From contig CAYYHG010000146.1 in NCBI GenBank assembly GCA_964471665.1, positions 1 through 7,638 on the forward strand: a stretch of 7,638 nt of DNA, read 5' to 3'. The notes under the pieces were generated by a model that had not been told where the DNA came from, did no database searches, and worked only from the letters and a program-made list of their open reading frames with translations. Below, piece after piece: positions 1 to 6,887 of the stretch. Position numbers and translations under genes: made by a program. How positions within the stretch are numbered: position 1 is the stretch's first letter; every line of letters begins with the position of its first letter. This DNA comes from SW-9-67-25 sp964471665 (GTDB taxonomy: Archaea; Halobacteriota; Halobacteria; Halobacteriales; Haloarculaceae).

Positions 1-1070
1 ACATCGACCAGGTGATCGTCGGCCGGACGAACATGCCCGAGTACCGCGACAAGAAAGGCGACGAGAAGATGGAGGCGTTCAACGACCGCACCAAACGCAT
101 CGACTTCCCGTACGTCCTCGAATACGAGCAGGAGTCGATGATCTACCGGAAGATGCTCCGCAACGCCGACCTGCCGGACATCCAGGTCGAACCCCACACG
201 CTGGAGATGGCGGGGCTGTTCGGCGTGCTGACCCGCGTCGAGGAACCCGACGCCGGGAAGATCGACCTGGTCCAGAAGGCCAAAGCCTACAACGGCGAAA
301 TCGACGAGGCCGAGGACATCGACGTGAAGAAACTCCGCGACGAGGCGGCCGAAAAGGCCGACATCGGCGAGGGCATGGGCGGCGTCTCGCCGCGCTTTAT
401 CGGCGACGAGATCGCCGAGGCCATCATGGACTCGATGCACCGGAGCAGGCAGTTCCTCTCGCCGCTGACGACGTTCAACCACCTGGAGGAGAACCTCGAA
501 AACCACGGCTCCATCGACGAGGAGGACTTCGAGACCTACTACCGGTATCTCGAGCTCGTCCGCGAGGAGTACAAGGAACGGGCTATCGAGGACGTCCGCC
601 ACGCGCTGGCGTACGACATCGACGAGATCCAGCGCCAGGGCGAGAAGTACATGGACCACGTGATGGCCTACATCGACGACGACACCGTCGAGGACGCCAT
701 CACGGGGCGCGAGCAGGAACCAGACGAGCAGTTCCTGCGGTCCGTAGAGGAGAAACTCGACCTCCCCGAGGACCGCAAGGACGACTTCCGCCAGGAGGTC
801 GCCAACTGGGTCTCCCGGCGCGCCCGCGAGGGGGAGACGTTCGAACCGCAGGACAACGACCGCCTGCGCCGGGCCCTCGAACGGAAACTCTGGGAGGACA
901 AAAAGCACAACATCAACTTCTCGGCACTGGTCTCGAGCGGCGAGATGGACGACGACGAGCGCAACCAGTGGATCGACGCCCTCATCGAGCAGGGCTACTC
1001 CGAGGAGGGCGCCAAGGAAGTGCTGGAGTTCGCCGGGGCCGAGGTCGCAAAGAGCGAACTGGAGGATTAG
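1..1070 (+). CDS. prkA1: PrkA family AAA+ protein / serine protein kinase, first copy (5'-truncated by window edge)
   Basis: This is the C-terminal part of a PrkA (YeaG) protein. The frame is open to the left edge (first full codon at 3) and continues family sequence upstream of the GTG at 12, so that GTG is not the start. The P-loop lies outside the window. Visible landmarks: the end of the AAA+ core (a segment equivalent to bacterial 'AHSNE...'), the conserved Asp-Arg pair (84-89) before the FPYVLEYE strand, the PHTLEMA...VLTRVEEP block of the PrkA family, and a GVSPRF motif (381-398) whose Arg sits where MoxR-like AAA+ proteins carry sensor 2. The C-terminal PrkA domain follows, ending in an acidic tail. 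In bacteria PrkA/YeaG is described as a serine kinase and, for Bacillus, also as an ATP-dependent protease, so the true activity is unsettled. It is the first visible gene of the operon; the next gene begins 1 nt after its stop. The family call is very secure; the symbol number is mine. Confidence 0.95.
   Translation, partial: IDQVIVGRTNMPEYRDKKGDEKMEAFNDRTKRIDFPYVLEYEQESMIYRKMLRNADLPDIQVEPHTLEMAGLFGVLTRVEEPDAGKIDLVQKAKAYNGEIDEAEDIDVKKLRDEAAEKADIGEGMGGVSPRFIGDEIAEAIMDSMHRSRQFLSPLTTFNHLEENLENHGSIDEEDFETYYRYLELVREEYKERAIEDVRHALAYDIDEIQRQGEKYMDHVMAYIDDDTVEDAITGREQEPDEQFLRSVEEKLDLPEDRKDDFRQEVANWVSRRAREGETFEPQDNDRLRRALERKLWEDKKHNINFSALVSSGEMDDDERNQWIDALIEQGYSEEGAKEVLEFAGAEVAKSELED
1061..1065 (+). 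promoter_or_regulatory. Shine-Dalgarno site for prkA2
   Basis: GGAGG lies 6 nt before the GTG at 1072, inside the last codons of the upstream gene. It supports the GTG as the prkA2 start over the later in-frame ATG at 1135, and implies coupled translation across the 1-nt gap between the genes. Confidence 0.8.
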
Positions 1071-1071
1071 C

Positions 1072-3351
1072 GTGCACGGCGAGGACTACATCGACGCAGC
1101 CGACCGCGCCCTGGAGGCGACCTACCAGGAGCCGATGGCCCTCACGGAGTACGTCGAGACGCTGTTCGAGCACCCGCGGCGTGGGGCCCACGCCTCGAAG
1201 TACCTGCTCGACGCCATCGAGCGGGCCGACACCAGGACCGTCATCGAGGAAGGCGAAGAGAAGGAGCGCTACCAGTTTTTCGACGACCCGTGGAACGACG
1301 GCGAGCACGCCATCCTCGGCAACACCGAGGTACTGAACGCCTTCGTCGACGACCTGCGGTCGATCGCCGCGGGCCGTGGCAAAGGCGAGAAGATCCTCTG
1401 GCTCGACGGCCCCACCGCCACCGGCAAGTCGGAACTCAAGCGGTGTCTCGTCAACGGCCTGCGGGAGTACTCGAAGACTGACCGCGGGCGACGGTACACC
1501 GTCGAGTGGAACGTCGCCGGCGCTGGCGAATCCCCCGGCCTGACCTACGGCCGGGGCGAGGTCGACGACGAGGACAACTGGTACGAGAGTCCGGTCCAGT
1601 CCCACCCGCTGACGGTCTTCCCGGAGGCGGTCCGCGCGGAGGTGGTCGCGGAACTGAACGACCGACTCGAGGACCACATCCCGATCCGCGTCGAGGGCGA
1701 CCTCGACCCGTTCTGCCGCGAGGCCTACGACTACCTCGAGGAACAGTACCGCCGGCAGGGCGTCGAGGACCTGTTCTCGGCGGTCACCAGCCCGGAACAC
1801 CTGCGCGTGAAGAACTTCGTCGTCGACGTCGGTCGTGGCATCGGCGTCCTCCACTCCGAAGACGACGGCCAGCCAAAGGAGCGACTGGTCGGGTCGTGGA
1901 TGGCCGGCATGTTGCGCGAACTCGACTCGCGGGGCCGCAAGAACCCCCAGGCGTTTAGCTACGACGGCGTCCTCTCGCAGGGCAACGGCCTCCTGACCAT
2001 CGTCGAGGACGCCGCCCAGCACGCCGACCTCCTGCAGAAGTTGCTGAACGTTCCCGACGAGGGGCACGTGAAACTGGACAAGGGCATCGGGATGGACATC
2101 GACACACAGCTGATCATCATCTCGAATCCCGACCTCGAAGCCCAGCTGAACCAGCACGCGGACCGCGAGGGGAAAGACCCGCTGAAGGCGCTGAAACGCC
2201 GGCTGGACAAGCGCCGGTTTGGCTACCTCACGAATCTCTCGCTGGAAGCACAGCTGTTGCGCCGCGAGCTCACGAACCGAACCGAGGTGTGGGACGCCAC
2301 GTCCTGGGACCAGATCGAGGAGTGGATCCGCGAGCCGATCACCATCGAGGTGCGGGACAGCGAAACCGGCGTCACGGGACGGGAACTCGCGCCCCACACG
2401 GTCGAGGCGGCGGCCCTGTACAGCGTCGTCACCCGTCTGGACGCCGGCGACGTGCCGAGCGGGCTCGACCTCGTGGACAAGGCCCTGCTGTTCGACCGCG
2501 GGTATCTCCAGGAGGGCGACGAACGGATCGACATCGACGAGTTCGACTTCGAGGACGGCGCCGACGACGGCGACCACGGCGTCCCGGTGACGTACACGCG
2601 GGACGTCGTGGCGGACCTGCTCCAGGAAGACTCCGAGCGATTCCACGAATCACTGCCCGTCGAGAACGTCATGATGCCCCGGGACGTCCTCGACGCGATG
2701 GCGGACGGCCTCCCCGACGCGCCGGTGTTCTCGAACACCGAGGCCGCCGAGTTCGAGGAGCGGGTCGTCCCGGTGAAAAATTACGTCTTCACCCGGCAGG
2801 AAGAGGACGTCCTCGACGCGATGATGCGGGACAAGCGCGTCGACGAGGAGACTGTCGCGGAGTACATCGAACACGTCTACGCCTGGTCGGAGGGCGAGAA
2901 AATCGAGAACGAGCGCGGCGAGTACGTCGCGCCCGACCTCCTGAAGATGAAGATTTTCGAGGTCGAACACCTCGGACGGTTCAGCGAGGACGACTACGAG
3001 GGCGACAAGCCCCACGAGCAGGTCAGGCAGTTCCGCACGGAGAAGATCATCACGGCGCTGAACCGCCACGCCTGGCACCAGCGCAACGACGAGTTCCGCG
3101 TCGAGGACGTCAACCCCAAGGAAATCCCGGTCATCCGCACGGTGCTGGGGAGCCACGACTGGGAGGACGTCCGGCGCACCTACGAGGACTTCGACCCCCG
3201 GCAGTGGCCGAACCCGCCCGGAGGCACCGAGACGGCCGACCTGAAGACGAAGACAGTCGAGAACATGCAAGAGATGTACGGCTACAGCGCGGCCTCGGCG
3301 GAGTTGACGAGCCGCCACGTCATGGGTCAGGTGAGTTACAAATGGGACTGA
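1072..3351 (+). CDS. prkA2: PrkA family AAA+ protein, second diverged copy
   Basis: A complete 759-residue protein, longer than the roughly 640 residues of bacterial PrkA/YeaG. The GTG start is set by a GGAGG 6 nt upstream. Domain order: an N-terminal PrkA segment; the Walker A GPTATGKS (residues 113-120); the PrkA-specific SPVQSHPLTVFPEAVR block (173-188); the FSYDG block from 295; a Walker B-like LLTIVED with Glu312-Asp313; and a sensor 1-like Asn352 in ISNPD. The C-terminal PrkA domain keeps PHTVEAAALYSVVTRL and a Pro-Arg (Arg537) matching the SPR of the first copy. Differences from the family: the usual Asp-Arg after the AAA+ core reads Asp379-Lys380, and there is extra sequence before the PHTVE block and in the acidic stretch around residues 485-505. 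The intact P-loop argues for an active ATPase. It is probably a partner of the upstream PrkA; kinase or protease activity cannot be judged. No membrane segments or signal peptide are visible. Confidence 0.93.
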   Translation: MHGEDYIDAADRALEATYQEPMALTEYVETLFEHPRRGAHASKYLLDAIERADTRTVIEEGEEKERYQFFDDPWNDGEHAILGNTEVLNAFVDDLRSIAAGRGKGEKILWLDGPTATGKSELKRCLVNGLREYSKTDRGRRYTVEWNVAGAGESPGLTYGRGEVDDEDNWYESPVQSHPLTVFPEAVRAEVVAELNDRLEDHIPIRVEGDLDPFCREAYDYLEEQYRRQGVEDLFSAVTSPEHLRVKNFVVDVGRGIGVLHSEDDGQPKERLVGSWMAGMLRELDSRGRKNPQAFSYDGVLSQGNGLLTIVEDAAQHADLLQKLLNVPDEGHVKLDKGIGMDIDTQLIIISNPDLEAQLNQHADREGKDPLKALKRRLDKRRFGYLTNLSLEAQLLRRELTNRTEVWDATSWDQIEEWIREPITIEVRDSETGVTGRELAPHTVEAAALYSVVTRLDAGDVPSGLDLVDKALLFDRGYLQEGDERIDIDEFDFEDGADDGDHGVPVTYTRDVVADLLQEDSERFHESLPVENVMMPRDVLDAMADGLPDAPVFSNTEAAEFEERVVPVKNYVFTRQEEDVLDAMMRDKRVDEETVAEYIEHVYAWSEGEKIENERGEYVAPDLLKMKIFEVEHLGRFSEDDYEGDKPHEQVRQFRTEKIITALNRHAWHQRNDEFRVEDVNPKEIPVIRTVLGSHDWEDVRRTYEDFDPRQWPNPPGGTETADLKTKTVENMQEMYGYSAASAELTSRHVMGQVSYKWD
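3329..3335 (+). promoter_or_regulatory. Shine-Dalgarno site for the YeaH gene
   Basis: AGGTGAG matches the AGGTGA part of the anti-SD complement and ends 6 nt before the ATG at 3342. It lies within prkA2 and fixes the start of the DUF444 gene inside the 3' end of prkA2, although that reading frame is open far upstream. Confidence 0.75.
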
Positions 3352-4646
3352 GAGACGACCTCGAACGCTACCGCGAAGTGGGCGAGAACCGCCGGCAGGA
3401 CCTCGCCGAGTTCATCCAGTACGGTGACCTCGGGCAGTCCCGACCGGACGAAGTGCGCGTCCCGATCAAGATCGTCGACCTCCCGGAGTTCGCGTACGAC
3501 CAGCGCGACATGGGCGGTGTCGGACAGGGCGACGCCGAGGAGGGCGACCCCGTGGGCCAGCCCGAACCGGGCGACGGCGACGAGGACGGCGAACCCGGCG
3601 AGGAGGCCGGCGACCACGAGTACTACGAGATGGATCCCGAGGAATTCGCCCGCGAACTCGACGAGGAACTCGGCCTGGATCTCGATCCCAAGGGCAAGAA
3701 GGTCATCGAGGAAATCGAGGGCGACTTCACCGACATCACCCGCACGGGACCGACGAGTACGCTGGACTTCGAACGCCTGTTCAAGCAGGGTCTCAAGCGG
3801 AAGCTGGCGATGGACTTCGACGGCGACTACCTGCGCGAGGCGCTGAAAGTCGAGGGGTGGGGACCACAGCGGGTCTTCGAGTGGGCGCGCGGACAGAACA
3901 TCCCGGTCTCGCGGGCCTGGATCGAGGAGGCGTACGGCGACATCGACCCCGACGAGCGGACGGCCTGGGAGTCGATCGAGGAGATGGAAGCCAACGTCGA
4001 GCGCGAGTCCACCGCCCGGCGGATCCGCCGCGAGGGTGTCGAGGACATCCCCTTCCGGCGCGAGGACGAACGCTACCGCTACCCCGAAATCGAGAAAGAA
4101 CGCGAGAAGAACGTCGTCGTGGTCAACATCCGCGACGTCTCGGGGAGCATGCGAAAGAAGAAACGCGAACTGGTCGAGCGGACCTTCACCCCGCTGGACT
4201 GGTACCTCCAGGGCAAGTACGACAACGCCGAGTTCGTCTACATCGCCCACGACGCCGAGGCCTGGGAGGTCGAGCGGTCCGACTTCTTCGGCATCCGCTC
4301 GGGCGGCGGGACGCGCATCTCCGCGGCCTACGATCTCGCCATGGAGCGCCTGGAGGAGGAGTACCCCTGGTCGGAGTGGAACCGCTACGTCTTCGCGGCC
4401 GGCGACTCCGAGAACTCGAGCAACGACACCGAGGAGAACGTCATCCCGCTGATGGAGCGGATCGACGCGAACCTGCACGCCTACGTCGAAACCCAGCCGT
4501 CGGGCAACGCGATCAACGCAACCCACGCCGACGAGGTGGAACGGCACTTCCGGGACAGTGAGGACGTCGCCGTCGCGTACGTGACTGGGCCGGAGGACGT
4601 GACGACCGCCATCTACGAGATACTCAGCACGGAGGGTCAAGAATGA
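3342..4646 (+). CDS. yeaH: YeaH/YhbH family (DUF444) protein with VWA-type metal site
   Basis: A complete 434-residue cytosolic protein. The N-terminal part has the family's VPIKIVDLPEF strand and VGQGD motif (residues 60-64), closest in style to Bacillus YhbH. A Gly/Asp/Glu-rich disordered linker (about 64-92) and a helical, charged middle follow. The C-terminal half is a von Willebrand A-like domain with all three metal-site (MIDAS) elements: DVSGS (265-269), the Thr of SGGGT (Thr324) and Asp355 in GDSEN. This suggests it binds Mg or Mn and a partner protein through the metal. In bacteria this gene travels with PrkA and SpoVR; E. coli YeaH works with YeaG in the response to prolonged nitrogen starvation. 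The ATG overlaps the end of prkA2 by 10 nt and the stop overlaps the spoVR start as ATGA. The frame stays open upstream to 2289, but that part is Arg-rich shadow sequence inside prkA2. The biochemical role is unknown; a PrkA adaptor is my inference. Confidence 0.95.
   Translation: MGLRDDLERYREVGENRRQDLAEFIQYGDLGQSRPDEVRVPIKIVDLPEFAYDQRDMGGVGQGDAEEGDPVGQPEPGDGDEDGEPGEEAGDHEYYEMDPEEFARELDEELGLDLDPKGKKVIEEIEGDFTDITRTGPTSTLDFERLFKQGLKRKLAMDFDGDYLREALKVEGWGPQRVFEWARGQNIPVSRAWIEEAYGDIDPDERTAWESIEEMEANVERESTARRIRREGVEDIPFRREDERYRYPEIEKEREKNVVVVNIRDVSGSMRKKKRELVERTFTPLDWYLQGKYDNAEFVYIAHDAEAWEVERSDFFGIRSGGGTRISAAYDLAMERLEEEYPWSEWNRYVFAAGDSENSSNDTEENVIPLMERIDANLHAYVETQPSGNAINATHADEVERHFRDSEDVAVAYVTGPEDVTTAIYEILSTEGQE
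4631..4635 (+). promoter_or_regulatory. Shine-Dalgarno site for spoVR
   Basis: GGAGG ends 7 nt before the ATG at 4643, which shares ATGA with the stop codon of the YeaH gene. This marks the spoVR start and suggests termination-reinitiation coupling. Confidence 0.8.
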
Positions 4647-6637
4647 CAGTCCGGGACGAAATCGAGGCACAGCGCGAGGCCGACCGCCTGGAGGAGGCCG
4701 TCGGAGAGGCGTCGACCCTGGCCCGGAAGTTGGGCCTGGACCCCTACCCGGTCAACTACTGGGTCGTCGACTACGCCGAGATGAACGAACTCATCGCCTA
4801 CGGCGGCTTCCAGAAACGGTATCCACACTGGCGGTGGGGGATGCAGTACGACCGCCAGCAAAAACAGGGGCAGTTCCTCGGCGGGAAGGCCTTCGAGATC
4901 GTCAACAACGACAACCCCGCCCACGCGTTCCTCCAGGTGTCGAACAGCCTCGCCGACCAGAAGGCGGTCATCACGCACGTCGAGGCCCACGCCGACTTCT
5001 TCAGCAACAACGAGTGGTTCGGCCTCTTCACGGAGAACCCGGACGCGGCGGCGATGCTCGCCCGCCACGCCGAGGCGATCGAGGGGTACATGCTCGATCC
5101 CGAGATCGACCGCGGGGAGGTCGAGAAGTGGCTCGACCACGTGCTCTGTCTCGAGGACAACATCGACCAGCACGAGCCCTACGAACCCATCGCCCCCGAC
5201 GGGGAGTCCGTCGACCTGGAGACGGCCGACATCGACGAGGAACTCGACGACCTGGATCTCTCCGAGGAGGTCAAACGCCAGGTCTTCGACGACGAGTGGC
5301 TCGACGCACAGGCCGAGGACGACGGCGGAGCCTCCTTCCCCGACGAACCCGACCCCGACCTGCTCGGGTTCCTGCGCAGACACGGCAAACAGTACGACGC
5401 CGACGCCGGCAAGGCAGTGGAGATGACCGACTGGCAACGGGACGTCCTCGAAATACTGCGGCGGGAAGCGTACTACTTCGCGCCCCAGAAGATGACGAAA
5501 GTGATGAACGAGGGCTGGGCGGCCTACTGGGAGTCGCTGATGATGGCCGACGAGGCCTTCGCCGGGGCCGACGAGTTCATCACCTACGCCGACCACATGG
5601 CCCGGGTGCTGGGGTCGCCGGGGCTGAACCCCTACAAACTCGGGATGGAACTGTGGGAGTACGTCGAGAACACGGAGAACAGGCGCCACGTCGTCGAACA
5701 CCTGCTGCGCGTCGAGGGGCTGACCTGGCGGAACTTCCACGACACCGTCGACTTCGGCGAGGTCGTAGACCGCCTGGAACCGGACGACGCCGTGGCCGCA
5801 ATCGACGCAGACAGCCTCGGTGACCTGTCGGCCGAGGACCCCCGGATCGACGCCGACGCGCTCGAACGCGCTCGCGAGGGCGAAATCGACGTCGACCGGT
5901 ACCCCTGGAAGGTGCTCACCTACGAGGGGATGGCCGAGCGTCACTACTCGCTGGTCACGCCCCAGTACCGGGGCTTTCTGGCCCGGATCGGCCAGGAGGA
6001 ACTCGAGCGGATCTCGCGGTACATGTTCGACGACGCGCGCTACGAGAGCGTCGAGGACGCAATCGCGGACGTCGACTACGCCGTCGGCTGGGACCGGATG
6101 CGCGAGATCCGGGAGAGCCACAACGACGTGACGTTCCTCGACGAGTTTCTCACCCAGGAGTTCGTCGACGCCAACGAGTACTTCACCTACGAGTACATGC
6201 ACTCCTCGGACGACTACAGGGTCACCTCGACCGACCACGAGGAGGTCAAGAAGAAACTCATGTTGCAGTTCACGAACTTCGGGAAGCCGACGATCGTGGT
6301 CGCGGATGGCAACCACGAGAACCGCAACGAACTCCTCCTCGACCACCAGTACAACGGCGTCATGCTCGACATCGAGCAGGCCAAGAACACCCTCGAACGC
6401 GTCTTCGAACTGTGGGGACGACCAGTCAACATCCGGACCATCGTCAAGGAGTACGACGAACACGACATCGAGGTCGCACGCCGGCGCGACAGCGAACCCG
6501 AACCCACGGAACGCGGCCGGCTCGTCCGTTTCGACGGCATGGAGTTCACCGAGGAGGAACTGGACTGGGAGGAGGTCGAACACCTCGCAGCCACCGACGT
6601 GGACTACGACACCAAACCCGACGAGTGGCTGACCTGA
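4643..6637 (+). CDS. spoVR: SpoVR/YcgB family protein, enlarged haloarchaeal form
   Basis: A complete 664-residue protein; bacterial SpoVR/YcgB is about 470-510 residues. The start is fixed by the ATGA overlap and a GGAGG. Conserved SpoVR blocks, in order: LGLDPYPVNYWVVDYAEMNE (31-50); YPHWRWGMQYD (60-70); HVEAHADFF (112-120) then NNEWF; DWQRDVLEILRREAYYF (263-279); MNEGWA (288-293); NPYKLG (329-334); GWDRMREIRE (482-491); FLDEFLTQEFVD (498-509); and FTNFGKPTIVVADG...WGRPVNI (543-597). Two stretches do not fit the bacterial layout: a very acidic linker (about 171-240) and about 135 residues (345-480) between the NPYKLG and GWDRMRE blocks. The C-terminal tail is acidic. In Bacillus the family is needed for normal spore cortex; haloarchaea make no endospores, so the role here is presumably stress or stationary phase, with PrkA and YeaH. 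Conserved His/Glu residues hint at a metal or catalytic site, but no activity is established. The family call is secure. Confidence 0.95.
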   Translation: MTVRDEIEAQREADRLEEAVGEASTLARKLGLDPYPVNYWVVDYAEMNELIAYGGFQKRYPHWRWGMQYDRQQKQGQFLGGKAFEIVNNDNPAHAFLQVSNSLADQKAVITHVEAHADFFSNNEWFGLFTENPDAAAMLARHAEAIEGYMLDPEIDRGEVEKWLDHVLCLEDNIDQHEPYEPIAPDGESVDLETADIDEELDDLDLSEEVKRQVFDDEWLDAQAEDDGGASFPDEPDPDLLGFLRRHGKQYDADAGKAVEMTDWQRDVLEILRREAYYFAPQKMTKVMNEGWAAYWESLMMADEAFAGADEFITYADHMARVLGSPGLNPYKLGMELWEYVENTENRRHVVEHLLRVEGLTWRNFHDTVDFGEVVDRLEPDDAVAAIDADSLGDLSAEDPRIDADALERAREGEIDVDRYPWKVLTYEGMAERHYSLVTPQYRGFLARIGQEELERISRYMFDDARYESVEDAIADVDYAVGWDRMREIRESHNDVTFLDEFLTQEFVDANEYFTYEYMHSSDDYRVTSTDHEEVKKKLMLQFTNFGKPTIVVADGNHENRNELLLDHQYNGVMLDIEQAKNTLERVFELWGRPVNIRTIVKEYDEHDIEVARRRDSEPEPTERGRLVRFDGMEFTEEELDWEEVEHLAATDVDYDTKPDEWLT

Positions 6638-6887
6638 CGGGCGTTTCCGGAGCGGTCCACTGGTCTGTGTGAATCCTGTCGTGTCTGGCGCGTCGAGAGG
6701 TGCGAACCGCCACCGACGGGTTCGGACGGGACGGCTCGCCCAGAATTTAAGCACCCCACCAGCGATGTACTGCGCAGCCGTGAACACGAGGAAAATGACG
6801 GCGACTTCCGCTGATAACTGAGCTCATAATAGTACGAGTGTTCCAAGGGACAGGTGACCATTCCGAGCCAGACAATCCGACCCACAC
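6638..6887. other. Convergent intergenic spacer, no gene recognised
   Basis: These 250 bp separate the stop of spoVR from the stop of the converging glycosyltransferase gene. It is less GC-rich than its flanks, with AT-rich patches at 6744-6751 (TTTAAG core) and 6812-6834 (contains ATAATA). I see no T-run of five or more after either stop. A TTTT on the - strand (6795-6792), about 93 nt past the glycosyltransferase stop, is a weak terminator candidate. A 6-bp inverted repeat (CGAACC at 6703-6708, GGTTCG at 6719-6724, 10-nt loop) could form a small hairpin. No tRNA, CRISPR or mobile-element sign is present. The only small ORF, 6765-6821 (18 codons), has no ribosome site and is not supported. 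Confidence 0.7.

Noticed and set aside
982..2646. 554-codon open frame on the - strand opposite prkA2
   Set aside because: Shadow of prkA2, with no family motifs.
2289..3341. Upstream extension of the YeaH frame
   Set aside because: Arg/Gly/Pro-rich shadow inside prkA2. Family similarity begins after the ATG at 3342, which has a well-placed SD site.
3336..4670. 444-codon open frame on the - strand opposite the YeaH gene
   Set aside because: Same codon-bias shadow; the boundaries nearly match the real gene and the product is low-complexity Val/Leu/Asp sequence.
6703..6724. CGAACC/GGTTCG inverted repeat as a tRNA T-arm or terminator
   Set aside because: Only a 6-bp stem with a 10-nt loop, no cloverleaf around it and no T-run after it.
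4637..6787. 716-codon open frame on the - strand opposite spoVR
   Set aside because: It mirrors spoVR; its Val/Asp/Leu/Gly-rich product is what reverse-reading GAC/GAG/GTC codons gives. It has no recognisable domain, while the + strand is a clear SpoVR.
6765..6821. 18-codon ORF after the TTTAAG element
   Set aside because: No SD site, wrong spacing for a leaderless start, and cysteine/alanine composition unlike the neighbours; expected by chance.
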